The notes beneath the pieces were generated by a model, which was not told the DNA's origin, made no database searches, and saw nothing but the letters and a program-made list of their open reading frames with translations. 64,000 bases of DNA from Calliopum simillimum (taxonomy: Eukaryota; Arthropoda; Insecta; Diptera; Lauxaniidae): the NCBI GenBank assembly GCA_951812925.1, contig OX638370.1, positions 41,605,948 to 41,669,947 on the forward strand, read 5' to 3'. Below, piece by piece: positions 42,860 through 52,757 of this stretch; position 1 is the first letter of the stretch, and each line of letters begins with the position of its first letter. The translations under genes and the position numbers were made by a program.

Positions 42860-43540
42860 AGTGATTTAAAGTTTTCGTCGTCAGCGTGCGTGCGTGCTAT
42901 TAAGCGCTAAAAACTCCGCTCAACTTTTGTGCAGACGCGCGCTTTGACGCGGTTGATGGTGCACTAACGTTGTCTGGTTAGCACTTTTTTCTATATGTAT
43001 GTGTATGTATATATATATATATAAATGTATTGTATGTGTGTGTATTTGTAAGTGCAAATGTGCATGTAGGATTTTCATGTCATTGCCACCATTGTATGCT
43101 ATAGATTTAATTGTACCACATAAGCGCATTTTCTACTACTTTTTAATAGAAAAAAGTATAAAATTTCGTTACAAGAATTGGCATGACCGCTGTATTAATT
43201 TGATATTTTCATTTCTAACTTTAAATTAAATTAAAGTGTTTCATTAAATATGACATTATAGTATATTAGCCCACAAAAAGATGCTCTTTCTACTTCATTG
43301 CAAAAAATTTAAATTTCGTCATTATTTTTAAAGAATTTGTTGCTCAGGACTAGAATTCTAAAAATATGTAGTCAGAAGCAAACGTAGGCAATTGACCGTA
43401 CCACAAAAAAAAAGCGCCATGTACCTTCGAATCCGAAGCATTATAACAAAGCATTTAAAAAAAAAAAAATTGGGTCTAGAAATAAGTTTCCAGTGTTTTT
43501 TTTTTTTTTTTCAAACTTTGAGGCTTTATTATGAAAAAAT
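42860..43540. other. 3' UTR or downstream flank with TA/TG microsatellite
   Basis: It probably includes the 3' UTR of the preceding gene. A (TA)n/(TG)n-rich tract lies at about 42991-43045. No further exon was seen. AT-rich sequence with poly-A and poly-T runs follows up to the mariner relic. Confidence 0.45.
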
Positions 43541-43544
43541 AGTA

Positions 43545-44139
43545 ACATATTTTTTATTCAAAGTATTGTCCAACGGAAGTTTCAACTTTTTTCCATCTCT
43601 CTGGTAATTTATTGAGCCCAAGAATGAATCAAGCCAATTTTTTATTCCCTCGACGAAGTAAAGCGTATTCCGGTAATAAGTAGCGTTCTGCATTGATCGA
43701 AACAAGTGGTAGTCGGATGGCACCAAGTCTGAACTATAAGAAGGGTGAAGCAGAATTTCCCATTTGAAAAAAGCATGCAAAATTGCAGTTCAACATCTCT
43801 TGGCTTCAATTTGTACGGCACCCAATTTCCAACCTTTTGGATAGATTCCGATGCTTCTAGGCGTAAGGAAATGGCTTTTTGTGTCACCCCCAATGATGCA
43901 GCAAGCTTTGCTTACGTCTCGCACGGATCCTAATACAGCGAAGCCTACAACTCCTCCTCTTCGGCCTTCCTGAGTGCTCCTTATCTTCAACGTCAAAATC
44001 ACCAGTTTTAAACCGATTCACCAATATATTCCGCCCCATAAATTTCCAGAAGCAAATTGTAAGCCCCACTTTTCTTCATATTAAAGAATAGAAGCAGTGC
44101 TTCCCGCAAATGACGCTGATTCGGCTCAAAACTTACCAT
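43545..44139 (-). pseudogene. Mariner transposase relic, internally deleted
   Basis: On the minus strand, starting at ATG 44139: MVSFEPNQRHLREALLLFFN, MKKSGAYNLLLE, then in other frames RFKTGDFDVEDKEHSGRPK, EASESIQKVGNWVPYKLKPR, and the C-terminal piece LLHPSYSSDLVPSDYHLFRS. The order is that of the mariner at 32806, but about 400 bp holding the first two catalytic Asp residues are gone and frames shift several times. Terminal repeats are not recognisable. Older than the two mariners at 32-36 kb. Confidence 0.85.
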
Positions 44140-44235
44140 GACTTCACTCGAAAAAATATAAGACGCCGATAGGAATGCACAAATATAATAATACAATATT
44201 GTAGACAGATGCCCAGGCTTTCAACATGACACATG

Positions 44236-44594
44236 GAATGCTATGCTGAAAACGTTTTTTGAGATGCTCCAACTAAATTTCACTCAGACACTGAGAACAG
44301 TAAGAGCAAGCTCTGAGCAAAAACTAGGCGAACTGGGACAAGTTTCATAATGCAATACATTAAGCATTTTTCGAGATAATCCAACTAAATTTCACTTAAC
44401 AAACTCGGACAAGAGGGCGTGGCAACTGCCATATAAGCAAAAGATCCAAAATGCTGTACTGTAAGCGTTTGTTAGAAAAAGTTATGTGAATCCGATCAAG
44501 AGGGCGTAGCACCTTCCATATAAGCCAACTTTTCAAAATACCGCAGTGTAGGGTATTTAATGATTGGCCAGGTCATAGGTAACACCCTTACTAG
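44236..44594 (+). mobile_element. DINE-1-like element, 3' part
   Basis: Contains TTTCACTCAGACACTGAGAA, GGACAAGAGGGCGTGGCAAC, CGCAGTGTAGGGTATTTAAT and a weakened GGCCAGGTC hairpin, and ends ACACCCTTACTAG followed by a T run. The 5' half is missing. Confidence 0.75.
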
Positions 44595-44948
44595 TTTTTT
44601 TTTTTTTTTTTTTTGACCGAACGTAGGGGTTGTGCATTTAATTTTTAGTCGTATCTTCAGCATTTACAGTCCGATCTTTAAGTGTGATATATCAATGATT
44701 TTGTCAAAGAGACCAATTTTTCGCATCAACAATCATTGACATTAATTATCTTGTTTTACTATTTGCCTAACAGGTCTCAGTTCTTATCATTCTAACGTAC
44801 CACCCTAATTAATGTCAAAAAATTAAAGTTCACAAAAGTTTCCTAAGAAAGTATTTCGATTACTCCTTTAGACCCTTTTAGAAAAATATTTTGAATTCTT
44901 TTTGCCGAACGTAGGTTATCACTTTTGAATTTTCGTCATATCTTCGTT

Positions 44949-45350
44949 AGTCAAAACGAAGAATATCTAGGTACACTTGAAGGAAAATATCTATGGCGAA
45001 CTTTCAACAAGTCACCCGAAACCTTCTTAGTCAAAACGAAGAATACTTAAGCATACTAGAGGGAAAACATCTATGGCGGACTGTCAACAAGCTTTAATTA
45101 TTAGCTTTTGGAATACTCGAAGATTCTCGAAGGTCACCCGAAGGCTTTATAGTCAAAACGAACAATATCTACAGATCTACTAGAGGAAAAACATATATGG
45201 CGAACTATCAACATGCTTTAATTGATAGTTTATTGGACTACCCGAAGGTCACCTGAAGGCTTCATAGTCAAAACGAAGAATATCTAGATATACTAGAGGG
45301 AAAACATCTACGGCGAACTACCAACAAGCTTTAGCTGATGGTTTCCTTGT
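44949..45350. repeat. Four-unit tandem repeat, about 120 bp each
   Basis: AGTCAAAACGAAGAATA(T/C) starts units at 44949, 45029, 45151 and 45266. Each continues with a TACTAGAGGGAAAACAT-like block and TGGCGAACT-CAACAAGCTTTAA-like block, then a GGTCACCCGAAGGCTT-like block. The first unit is shortened to 80 bp. A related AACGTAGG-type block precedes the array at 44907 and earlier at 44621. Confidence 0.7.
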
Positions 45351-45799
45351 ACACCCCAGCTAAGTTATTGGGAAATTTTGAGGTGGTTTGAAATGAAATT
45401 AACTTTCCCATGATACATAGAAGTATTAGTAGTAGTAGAAGCTGAAGCAGTGTTTTTGACTTTTCGTTTTATGATGCTAACCATAAATTTTTGGAAAAAA
45501 AATTTAAAATATGAATAACAGAGCAAATACAGGTAAAAATGTCACTACTGTCTTTGCCCCAATTTCATTTTGTTTTTGTGGGCTACTCTTTAAATAATTA
45601 ACGTATTTTCTTGATAAAACAATAAAAGCATGTTAAAAAGTTAACCAAAAATATATTCAAGTATAAACGCACAATATTTTAATGGTTTCTTGAAAACAAA
45701 AAAACCAATAAGACATCTTAAAAAAAGTAGACAATTTTTATAAAACAATAGTTGAGAAGAAGTTTAAAATTTTTCTATACTACGAGTACGTATGTATTA
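45351..45799. other. Intergenic stretch, nothing identified
   Basis: AT-rich, no gene or clear repeat. Confidence 0.35.
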
Positions 45800-46300
45800 A
45801 CATTAGGGTATGACTTTTAACAATTTTTCGAAAATAAAATTTTATATGGTCAAACAAGTTGAGAAATAATACGTGTAAAAATAGTTTTCTTGATTACAAA
45901 AAAAAAAAAAATTCACGCCCAAACGACGATTTCTAAAATTAAATAGAAAAAAAACGCTTATTTATAAAAAAATGGTTTTCTTTAAAATTAAAATTGTTCA
46001 GCGTCGTATATGGGTATTGAGCCGCTAAGTCCGAATTTACAATTTAATTTTCCGTAATCTTTGTAGTTCAAGAGAAACTGTCCATACTAAGTGAAAACTT
46101 AAGTTTATTATATTTTTTTTGGACAATATCTCTAAAACTATAGAATTGACGGAAAAATAAATTGCAGATTTGAATTAAGCAACTAAGAAAACAATTTTTC
46201 ATTTCAAGCCGTTTTTTTCTATTTAATTTATTACATTTCGGCCATTTGTATCAATTCTCAACATGCTTGGCCATGTTAAAAAGGTGTTAGAAAAAATGCA
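45800..46300. repeat. Degenerate foldback, about 200-bp arms
   Basis: The left part TAAATAGAAAAAAAACGCTT (about 45940) and GGTCAAACAAGTTGAGAAAT (45849) return inverted as AAGCCGTTTTTTTCTATTTA (about 46207) and ATTCTCAACATGCTTGGCC (about 46254). The symmetry centre is near 46090, where AATTTACAATTTAATTTTCC pairs with GGAAAAATAAATTGCAGATT. Diverged and so old. Confidence 0.6.
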
Positions 46301-46694
46301 TACCTATAAAAGACATAATTAGTTTCATAAAAAAAAATTTCGCTGCAAACCGCCTATTTTGAAAGCTTAACTGAAATGATTTTAACCGAAAAAAAAAATT
46401 TTTACACCTCTAAATAACACTACCCAGTGTGCCAAACGGACTCGTTTCGGATCCGTAACGGGTTCATATTTTCGTTCTTTTTATCCGTTACTGATCCGTT
46501 TGCGGGAAGGATTCCTAAAAAAAAAACGAATCGTTTTTTCTTCTTTTATGGATCCGTTTCGAACAACGTACATCAAAAACGAATTCAAAACGGATTCGCT
46601 TTTAATAATGTTAATGCTGCTTATAAAAAAAAGAAAAAAGGGTGAAGCGCTTATTTTTAATTAAAAAAAAACAAAATAACATAAAAAAAAAAAA

Positions 46695-46785
46695 TTACTA
46701 AGCCCGGCCGGGAGTCGAACTCAAGCTCCCGGGGTATTTCTCTTTCATACACGAGACGTTAGACAACTAGGCTATTGGCCGATAT
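46695..46785 (-). other. tRNA-like segment with A- and B-box matches
   Basis: On the minus strand, TAGCCTAGTTG resembles an A box (TRGCNNAGTGG) and AGTTCGACTCC a B box (GGTTCGANTCC), 42 nt apart. CCGGGAG and CTCCCGG flank the B box as a perfect T-arm-like stem, followed by CCGGGCT. The acceptor stem does not pair, and the spacing is about 10 nt longer than in a normal tRNA. The same segment occurs in the sister element at about 55815-55905. It is not called a functional tRNA. Confidence 0.5.
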
Positions 46786-47167
46786 GATGTTTACTTAACT
46801 GATGTAGACTTATTTGATGTTGAGATTTAAAGTTTGTATATTAAACAAATTTCTGTGGTTTTTTTTTAAGTATTCTGTGTTGTTTTTCTTCCCTTCTTTT
46901 GACAAAAAATGTCATATCCTCAAATTTGGAATCAAAAACATTTTTTCAAACAGAGTTTGAAAAGTTTACAAAAAATCATACGCAATAAAATAAAAAGAAA
47001 AAAAAAACAAATCAAAAATATTTTTTTATCATAAAAATTAAATAAAGCAAATCCGTTTTGAGTTCGTATTTGAAGTATTTACGGAATCGAAACGGATTTG
47101 CCCAGGTTCGAATCCTACCAGAGGTGGATTTTTTCCCATTATTTTTCTTCCTTTTTTTTCTTTTTAT

Positions 47168-47319
47168 TATACCCTACACCCAGGGTATATTCACTTTGTC
47201 CTTCCGTTTGTAACGCAGAGAAGGAGGCGTGGCAGATATAGAAAAGTATATATATTCTTGATCAGCGTCACCTCCTGAGTCGATATAGCCATGTCCGTCT
47301 GTCTGGCTGGCTGGCTGGG

Positions 47320-47358
<39 letters not shown>

Positions 47359-47862
47359 GTGGCTGGCTGTGTGTTGAAATACACTTTTTGGGAAAACTAA
47401 GCAAGATAATTCAATGAAATTTGGTACACTGCCTCCGTCGTCAAAGTTAGCTCGGGGGATTGAAAATGAGCAAAATCGGTCAACAGACACGCCTACCGCC
47501 CATACAAAAATTATATTCAAAATGCAATTTTGGGAGTATTTTTCACGACAATGCAACCACAATACACATAAGTACTACGAATTGTAAGCGCAAGCTCTGA
47601 TAAAAAACTGAGCGAATTCGGACAAGAGGGCGTGGCACCTCCCATACAAGCAAAAGCTTCAAAACGCTATACTGAAAAAGTTTTTTGAAATAATCCAACT
47701 AAATTTCACTCTGACACTAAAAACTATAAATGCAAGCTCTGAACAAAAATTGGGTGCACTCGGACAAGAGGGCGTGGCACCTCTCATATAAGCAAAATTT
47801 TCAAAATACTGCAGTGTAGGGTATTTATTTTTTGGCCAGGCCAAAATTTACACCCTTACTAG
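47168..47862 (+). mobile_element. DINE-1/INE-1-like element, 695 bp, nested
   Basis: Begins with the subterminal palindrome TATACCCTACACC... (47168-47189), then GGAGGCGTGGCAGATATAGA, AAGTATATATATTCTTGATC, GCCATGTCCGTCTGTC and a GGCT microsatellite. Two GGGCGTGGCACCTC monomers follow (47627, 47769). The 3' end has the hairpin TTTGGCCAGGCCAAA, then ACACCCTTACTAG, followed by T, as expected for Helitron-type 3' ends. It lies inside element X; comparison with 55430-55450 shows the empty site. Confidence 0.88.
47297..47372. repeat. GGCT tetranucleotide microsatellite
   Basis: About 17 copies of GGCT with two GGGT interruptions inside the DINE-1-like element. The element at 40196 carries a shorter version (about four copies, inverted, near 40890). 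The Pro/Ala/Ser/Gln-rich frames read across it are repeat by-products. Confidence 0.9.
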
Positions 47863-48199
47863 TTATTTTTTAATTGCTAATAGGCGCATCAAAACGGTTT
47901 TTTTCTGTAAATATACAGCATTAACATATTTAAAAGCAAATCCGTTTTGAATTCGTTTTTACATAAGTTTCGGATTCGAAACGGGCCCGCACTGCGGAAT
48001 TTAATTTTTTTTTATTCGCTAATAAGCGCTTCAAAATGTTTTTTTTTTTTTTTTATCTAAACAAAGCGTTTTGAATTCGTTTTTGATGTACGTTACGGGT
48101 TCGAAATGGATCCGTTACCGAAGATTACGTTTTTTATACCTTTATGAACTCGTAATGGATTCGAAACGGATCCTCATCCGTTTTTGTGCACATTGGGTA

Positions 48200-48349
48200 C
48201 CCAGTGTGCCAGATGGTTCAAATCTTCGCTTTTTTATCCGTTACGGATCCGTTACTGATCCATTTGCGGGAGAAATTTCAAAAAAAAAAAAAACGATTCG
48301 CTTTTTTTTGGGAAAAAAAGCGAAAATATGAACCGTCTGGCACACTGGG
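48200..48349. mobile_element. Small X-type MITE, 150 bp
   Basis: Terminal repeats CCCAGTGTGCCAGATGGTTC and the inverse of CCCAGTGTGCCAGACGGTTC, with TA at 48198-48199 and 48350-48351. It abuts the right end of element X and shares its TA. A nearly identical small copy is nested in the sister element at 55278-55384. Confidence 0.85.
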
Positions 48350-48351
48350 TA

Positions 48352-48717
48352 GTTTACAGAAAAAAATGTGATCTGATTAACACGATAAAATGCTTATGTA
48401 AATAAAATGTCTCGGTGACTGCGAAAAAAATTAATTTTTTTTTTCTGTGTATACGTTTTCCAGAAATCTCCTCTTTATTTAATCACAGATATCTCGTAAG
48501 CCAGTCAGGCTATTTTAACATGCAAGACATCAAATTAAAATTAATAAAATTTCAAAAAATCATTTCAGACAAGATTTTAAATTGGGCTGTTTTCAACGGA
48601 CTTTTTGTATGGGGTTCAGAATAATAATTTAATTAATATTCTTTATATCTTATTTAATATGAAATTTAGTTATAAGTAGGTCTGTATTATAAGCAATTAA
48701 ATATGTAGGTGACATTA
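48352..48717. other. Intergenic stretch, nothing identified
   Basis: AT-rich; the 69-codon frame at 48415 has no recognisable features. Confidence 0.35.
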
Positions 48718-49090
48718 GCCGTGTTTCTTTTGACGCGTATATACAATTGTGGTAATTTTCAAATTGCGATAATTTATGAATGGTGAGTCGTACGATAAAA
48801 AGTCCAAGGGTCTTTTTCATTGAGAACCATATGCTCTACAAACAATTTTAATCTTTCGTTAAAAAAAAAAATAATTTAGAAGTTATTTAAAAAAAAGTGA
48901 TTTTTTGCTGTTTATCGGCGCTTAACCAGTTTTTATAGAATAACTCCTAAAAGATAATTTTTTTAAAAATAAAATGAAAAGTTTTTGTAGAGAACGTGAT
49001 TCTCCATAAAAAAGTTCCTTGAAGTTTTATTGTACGACTCACTGTTCATAAGTTACCGAAATTTGTATATACGCATCAAAAAAAACACGG
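48718..49090. mobile_element. MITE with about 115-bp inverted arms
   Basis: Left end GCCGTGTTTCTTTTGACGCG and right end its inverse (GCCGTGTTTTTTTTGATGCG on the complement, ending 49090). Inversion continues through GTATATACAA, TTATGAA-GTGAGTCGTAC and ATAAAA-GTCCAAGG-type blocks to about 48840 and 48985. No transposase; target duplication unclear. Confidence 0.75.
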
Positions 49091-49266
49091 CAATTAATAG
49101 ATCATTAATTTATGAAGTTTTTTTTTATCTTGACGATTAATATTGATGAGTTGAAATGAGAGTTAAAAAAATGTAAATCAATTTCTAAAGCTAAAGCTTC
49201 TACATATGTAAAAAAAGAATATTCTGGTTTCAAGCAATATATGTTCCTTGGTAAATTTGAAATCCT

Positions 49267-49318
49267 TATTGGCCCTATGCTCCTCCTAGGAGTTAAAGGA
49301 GAATACATACATACATAC
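49267..49318 (+). mobile_element. RTE 3' end, 52-bp insertion with 14-bp target duplication
   Basis: Only the last 52 bp of the RTE element are present, TATTGGCCCTATGCTCCTCC to GGAGAATACATACATACATA. AAATTTGAAATCCT occurs directly before (49253-49266) and directly after (49319-49332), a perfect target-site duplication. An extreme 5' truncation by target-primed reverse transcription. Confidence 0.9.
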
Positions 49319-49332
49319 AAATTTGAAATCCT

Positions 49333-50095
49333 GACGTGGGCTAAACTTTTTTTTTTTCGGGCAACATTTTTTGTATGAAAACATCTTTTGTTTGACACCA
49401 TAGCCCAAATAATCTTTCACAAAACAAATTCTGCAATAGAAGAATTTCAAACATTTCATCCATAAAATTTAAGTCATTCGCCTTGTTTTCTTATTTTTAT
49501 TACTTATGTTTCAAATTTCAAAAATTAAACAATATACTTTCAGAATATTCAATTAAATGGTGGCGTGTTTGAAATTTGTAGCAGACACGGAAAATTTTTT
49601 TTATTAGCGGGCAGGGTCCGGGTGTGGGCACCCTCCCGTAACTTTTGACAGAAAACAAATGCGGTTGTTCTGACAAATGTTAAGCGCGTGTAATGACAGC
49701 ATGATGCATTTGCTTGATGCTGAGGAGAATATAATTTTTAAATGAGTAAAAGTCAATACAAAAGTTTTTTTCAATAATTTTCCAAGTGCGATAAATCGAA
49801 GTGAATCAATTGAAAAGCTGAGTGCAATCGATATTTATGCAGTAAATTTATTGTATTTTGTGATTTAAGACCGAGTGCAACCAAAATGTTCACACAATAC
49901 AACTTGCTTATTGCTTTTCAAAGTGGCTATCAAAGTCGAGTATCGGCCCCGAAGTGGTCCGGGTGTGGGCACCCCTCTGTTTTTACTTAAAGCGTGTGTT
50001 TTACTGAAATATTATCGTGGATGCCAACGTTACTAATCTTAATGGTATCCTTATACCATTTTACGCTTTTTTAGTGGAAAGGAAAGAACCAATAT
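49333..50095. other. Intergenic stretch with two copies of GGTCCGGGTGTGGGCACC
   Basis: The 18-mer occurs at 49615-49632 and 49956-49973. A variant (GGTCCGGTTGTGGGTACC on the minus strand) lies at 50704-50721. They may be ends of an unknown element. No gene seen. Confidence 0.45.
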
Positions 50096-50258
50096 GGGGC
50101 TGTCCAAAAAACTCCGTGACGCTCCAATGGGGTGGGGGGTTCGGGCAAGCGTCACGCTTGGTGTATTTTATTTATTTTTTGTATGAAGCTACCGTCACTT
50201 AGGGGGGGGGGGGTTCAATATAGCGAATTTAAGCGACACGGAGTTTATGGACAGCCCC
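50096..50258. mobile_element. MITE with GGGGCTGTCC ends, 163 bp
   Basis: Left GGGGCTGTCCAAAAAACTCC and right GGAGTTTATGGACAGCCCC are inverted, and the inversion continues into GTGACGC / GCGACAC. Runs of G near 50200 interrupt the centre. The target duplication is ambiguous. The 61-codon frame at 50017-50202 crosses its left end and is a shadow. Confidence 0.75.
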
Positions 50259-51305
50259 TAGGCTCTTTAAAGATATCGTAGAAAAAAAAAGTTATTTTAA
50301 TTAAGCGTGGGTGTTAAGGTGGCATAACACATTGCAAAAAATCTCGGTATTGAGTTTCCAGCCAATTAGACCGAGGAGCAGATGGCGGGCTTGGATTGGT
50401 ACAAAAAAATCATGCTTGGCAAAAGAGCAATGTCAACAAGGGCCAGAGATTACATCACCTAGCTAGTTTAATTTGCAAAAAAGTTGATCTGTCACCAGGC
50501 GATGATAATCAAGTCTGGTTTCGGGGCAACATGCATGATGCCACTCGATTCAGACGTTTTCAGTGACGCTGATTTTTTTAAAGCCGTTGAGCAGAGTTTG
50601 TTAAATTTTTGTGAGTCAATGTCTCCGAAATAAATTAATTTAGCTTTCTTCTCCATTTGATTGCTTTTAATTTCATATTTTCCCAGTTTTAGTCGATTTT
50701 CTAAGGGTACCCACAACCGGACCCAAAATTTTTTTTATCAAAAATGATTACTTCATTATTTGTTTTATATAATTTTTCCAACTGATGAAATCAATTTATT
50801 TTCTTCACCAATAGTTAGCTAAGGTCTTAAGCTTTTCATTGACACTTATATGTCTGCATAATGTACATTTGGTCAAAAGTTATGAGTCGAAAACAAAACG
50901 GTGCTCACAACCGGTACCCTTCTCCTACACAAAAATTCTATGTGATTTTGAGACTCGTCGTGAGTTACCAAACTAAGTTCAATTGCACAGCTGTTCGCCC
51001 CATTTTAGATAAATTGTAGAAATCAACATAATGTGTATGTAAATATGTATAATAGGAATTTTTCTTCTTTGAATTCTCAATATTTTTATGAATAATGCCA
51101 TAAAATAATAAAATTAATTTTTTTTTTTATTTTAAGGGAATGAAAAAATGCATACAAACTTACAGTAATTGTTTACACTAAAACCGAAATGAAATTAAAA
51201 ATGTACTTATATAAAAACATCATTCCTGTATAAAATTTCTTGTAATGGTCAAATCAATAAATACACCGCAACGTGCGTCGTAAATATGCCCAGTTATAAA
51301 CATAG
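50259..51305. other. Intergenic stretch, nothing further identified
   Basis: Apart from the inverted 18-mer variant at 50704-50721 and a looser match near 50905 (GTGCTCACAACCGGTACCC), no feature could be supported. Confidence 0.35.
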
Positions 51306-51313
51306 CCTTAGGC

Positions 51314-51913
51314 GAGGTACATTAAGCTAGCAGAGCGAAAATGGCAGACCTGAAAAAAAAATATGCCAGAATTATAGGCTAATTATAGGCTAATTTTGGG
51401 CCCAAACGCCGAATTTTAGGCTTAAGTTTAAGCCAGCAGAGCTACTTCGAGAAAACACATACGGGACGTATATTAAACTAAAGTAAGTAGTCAATAATTA
51501 TAGGCTAATTATAGGCTATTTAAATGCCCCATCGCCAAAAGAAAAGCTTTTCATTTAAAAAAAAAATGGACCAAATCAATTTTCTTGAAATTAGGAACTT
51601 CGAATAACAATTCCAGAGAAAAAAAAAACAACAACAACAACAAAAACTACTACAACAACAACAAATTTACTACTACTACAACAACAGTAATTTTATATAA
51701 AAGTAAAGGTAAGTGGGCGGCCTGCGGCCGCTGCTCAGGATTTAAGCCCGTCAGACATCCAACACCAGCTTCGCGGCGGCCTTCGGCAGAGCTCTTTTTT
51801 TTTTTAAAAAATGAGGAGCCTAAAATTCGGCGTTTGGGCCCAAAATTAGCCTATGATTCTGCCATATTTTTTTTTCAGTTCTACAATTTTCGCTCTGCTA
51901 GCTTAATGTACCT
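51314..51913. mobile_element. Foldback/MITE, about 600 bp, 8-bp target duplication
   Basis: Ends AGGTACATTAAGCTAGCAGA and inverse, inverted for about 110 bp through AATTTTGGGCCCAAACGCCG and a TTTTAGGCT-type block. CCTTAGGC flanks both sides (51306-51313 and 51914-51921), a perfect 8-bp direct repeat typical of hAT insertions. The centre has AAC/ACT trinucleotide repeats (51610-51690) and a GC-rich patch at 51715-51790. The 124-codon frame across 51585-51959 reads through these repeats and is not a gene. Confidence 0.75.
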
Positions 51914-51921
51914 CCTTAGGC

Positions 51922-52757
51922 GGGAAATAGCGGCCGAAATAGCTAAGAGGGAAATTTAAAGTAAAAGTTGACGGCTTAAGCAATTCTAACTCTATTGCTA
52001 ATTATGGCAAATTTTCATAAGAATTAAAGAGCAAGTCACTTACGACAAATACAAAGTCAATGCCATGTAACCACAATAATTACAGTAACAATTTTAGCTA
52101 TCCGTACTAATTATGGGTAAAATGCAGCAGCGCATGAAATTAAAAGTGAACAAAAATGGCGGGAAAAGCTGAATATTTTTTTAACATTTTCGAAAGCATG
52201 ACACGATGGTGGTAATGGAAATTACATTTTAAGAGTTTAATGGATTGCGGTTATTTGCTGTTTTTTAATGCTCTTATTAAACGCGTGAATCGAATTTTAA
52301 AGTATGTAGTTGCATAATTTTGGGAGCAATTTAAATAACAAATTATTGAAATGCCAAAAAATAAAACACAAAAATGGTTTTTCCTTTTAATTTGTTGTGT
52401 TTTTAATTGAAGTTGTTAGTTGGGGTTTTGTAATTCGCCTAAAATTATATTATGCAAATGTGCCGAAGAAAACATTACTTCTGATTTTCATTGAAAAATA
52501 TCAAGTTGATTTTATGACAAATATTTTTTTTCCTATTGACTTACATAGTTGCTTAATGTTCAGGTAAAATTATCACGAAATCTCAAAACGCGTTGAAACA
52601 TTTTTTTTTTTTTTTTTTTTTTGTGAGGATGTCAACCCACTCCTCTATAATGATTGCTTTTCTGTTCCCGCTTGAAAATGTCAACAGTTAATAGAATGAC
52701 CCACTTACATACATACATATGTGAAGTTGCAATAGTTTTGTCATTTTTTTTTTTTTA
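51922..52757. other. Intergenic stretch, nothing identified
   Basis: AT-rich with a poly-T run at 52600-52622. No gene or element could be supported. Confidence 0.35.

Larger units (their letters stand above)
46423..48197 (+). mobile_element. TA-flanked element X, interrupted by a DINE-1-like insertion
   Basis: The ends are CCCAGTGTGCC (46423) and GCACATTGGG (to 48197), with TA outside both. Subterminal sequence is packed with variants of ATCCGTTACGGAT and AAACGGATCCG, perhaps transposase-binding sites. The interior is non-coding and carries tRNA-like segments. Without the DINE-1-like insertion (47168-47862) it is about 1.08 kb and collinear, inverted, with the element at 54993-56194. TA duplication suggests the Tc1/mariner superfamily, but there is no transposase to prove it. 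Confidence 0.8.

Noticed and set aside
46695..46785. Functional tRNA gene
   Set aside because: The A- and B-box matches and T-arm stem are present, but no acceptor stem pairs and spacing is too long; it lies within a transposon and is called tRNA-like only.
51585..51959. 124-codon protein with Asn/Thr runs
   Set aside because: It reads AAC/ACT trinucleotide repeats and one arm of a foldback element.
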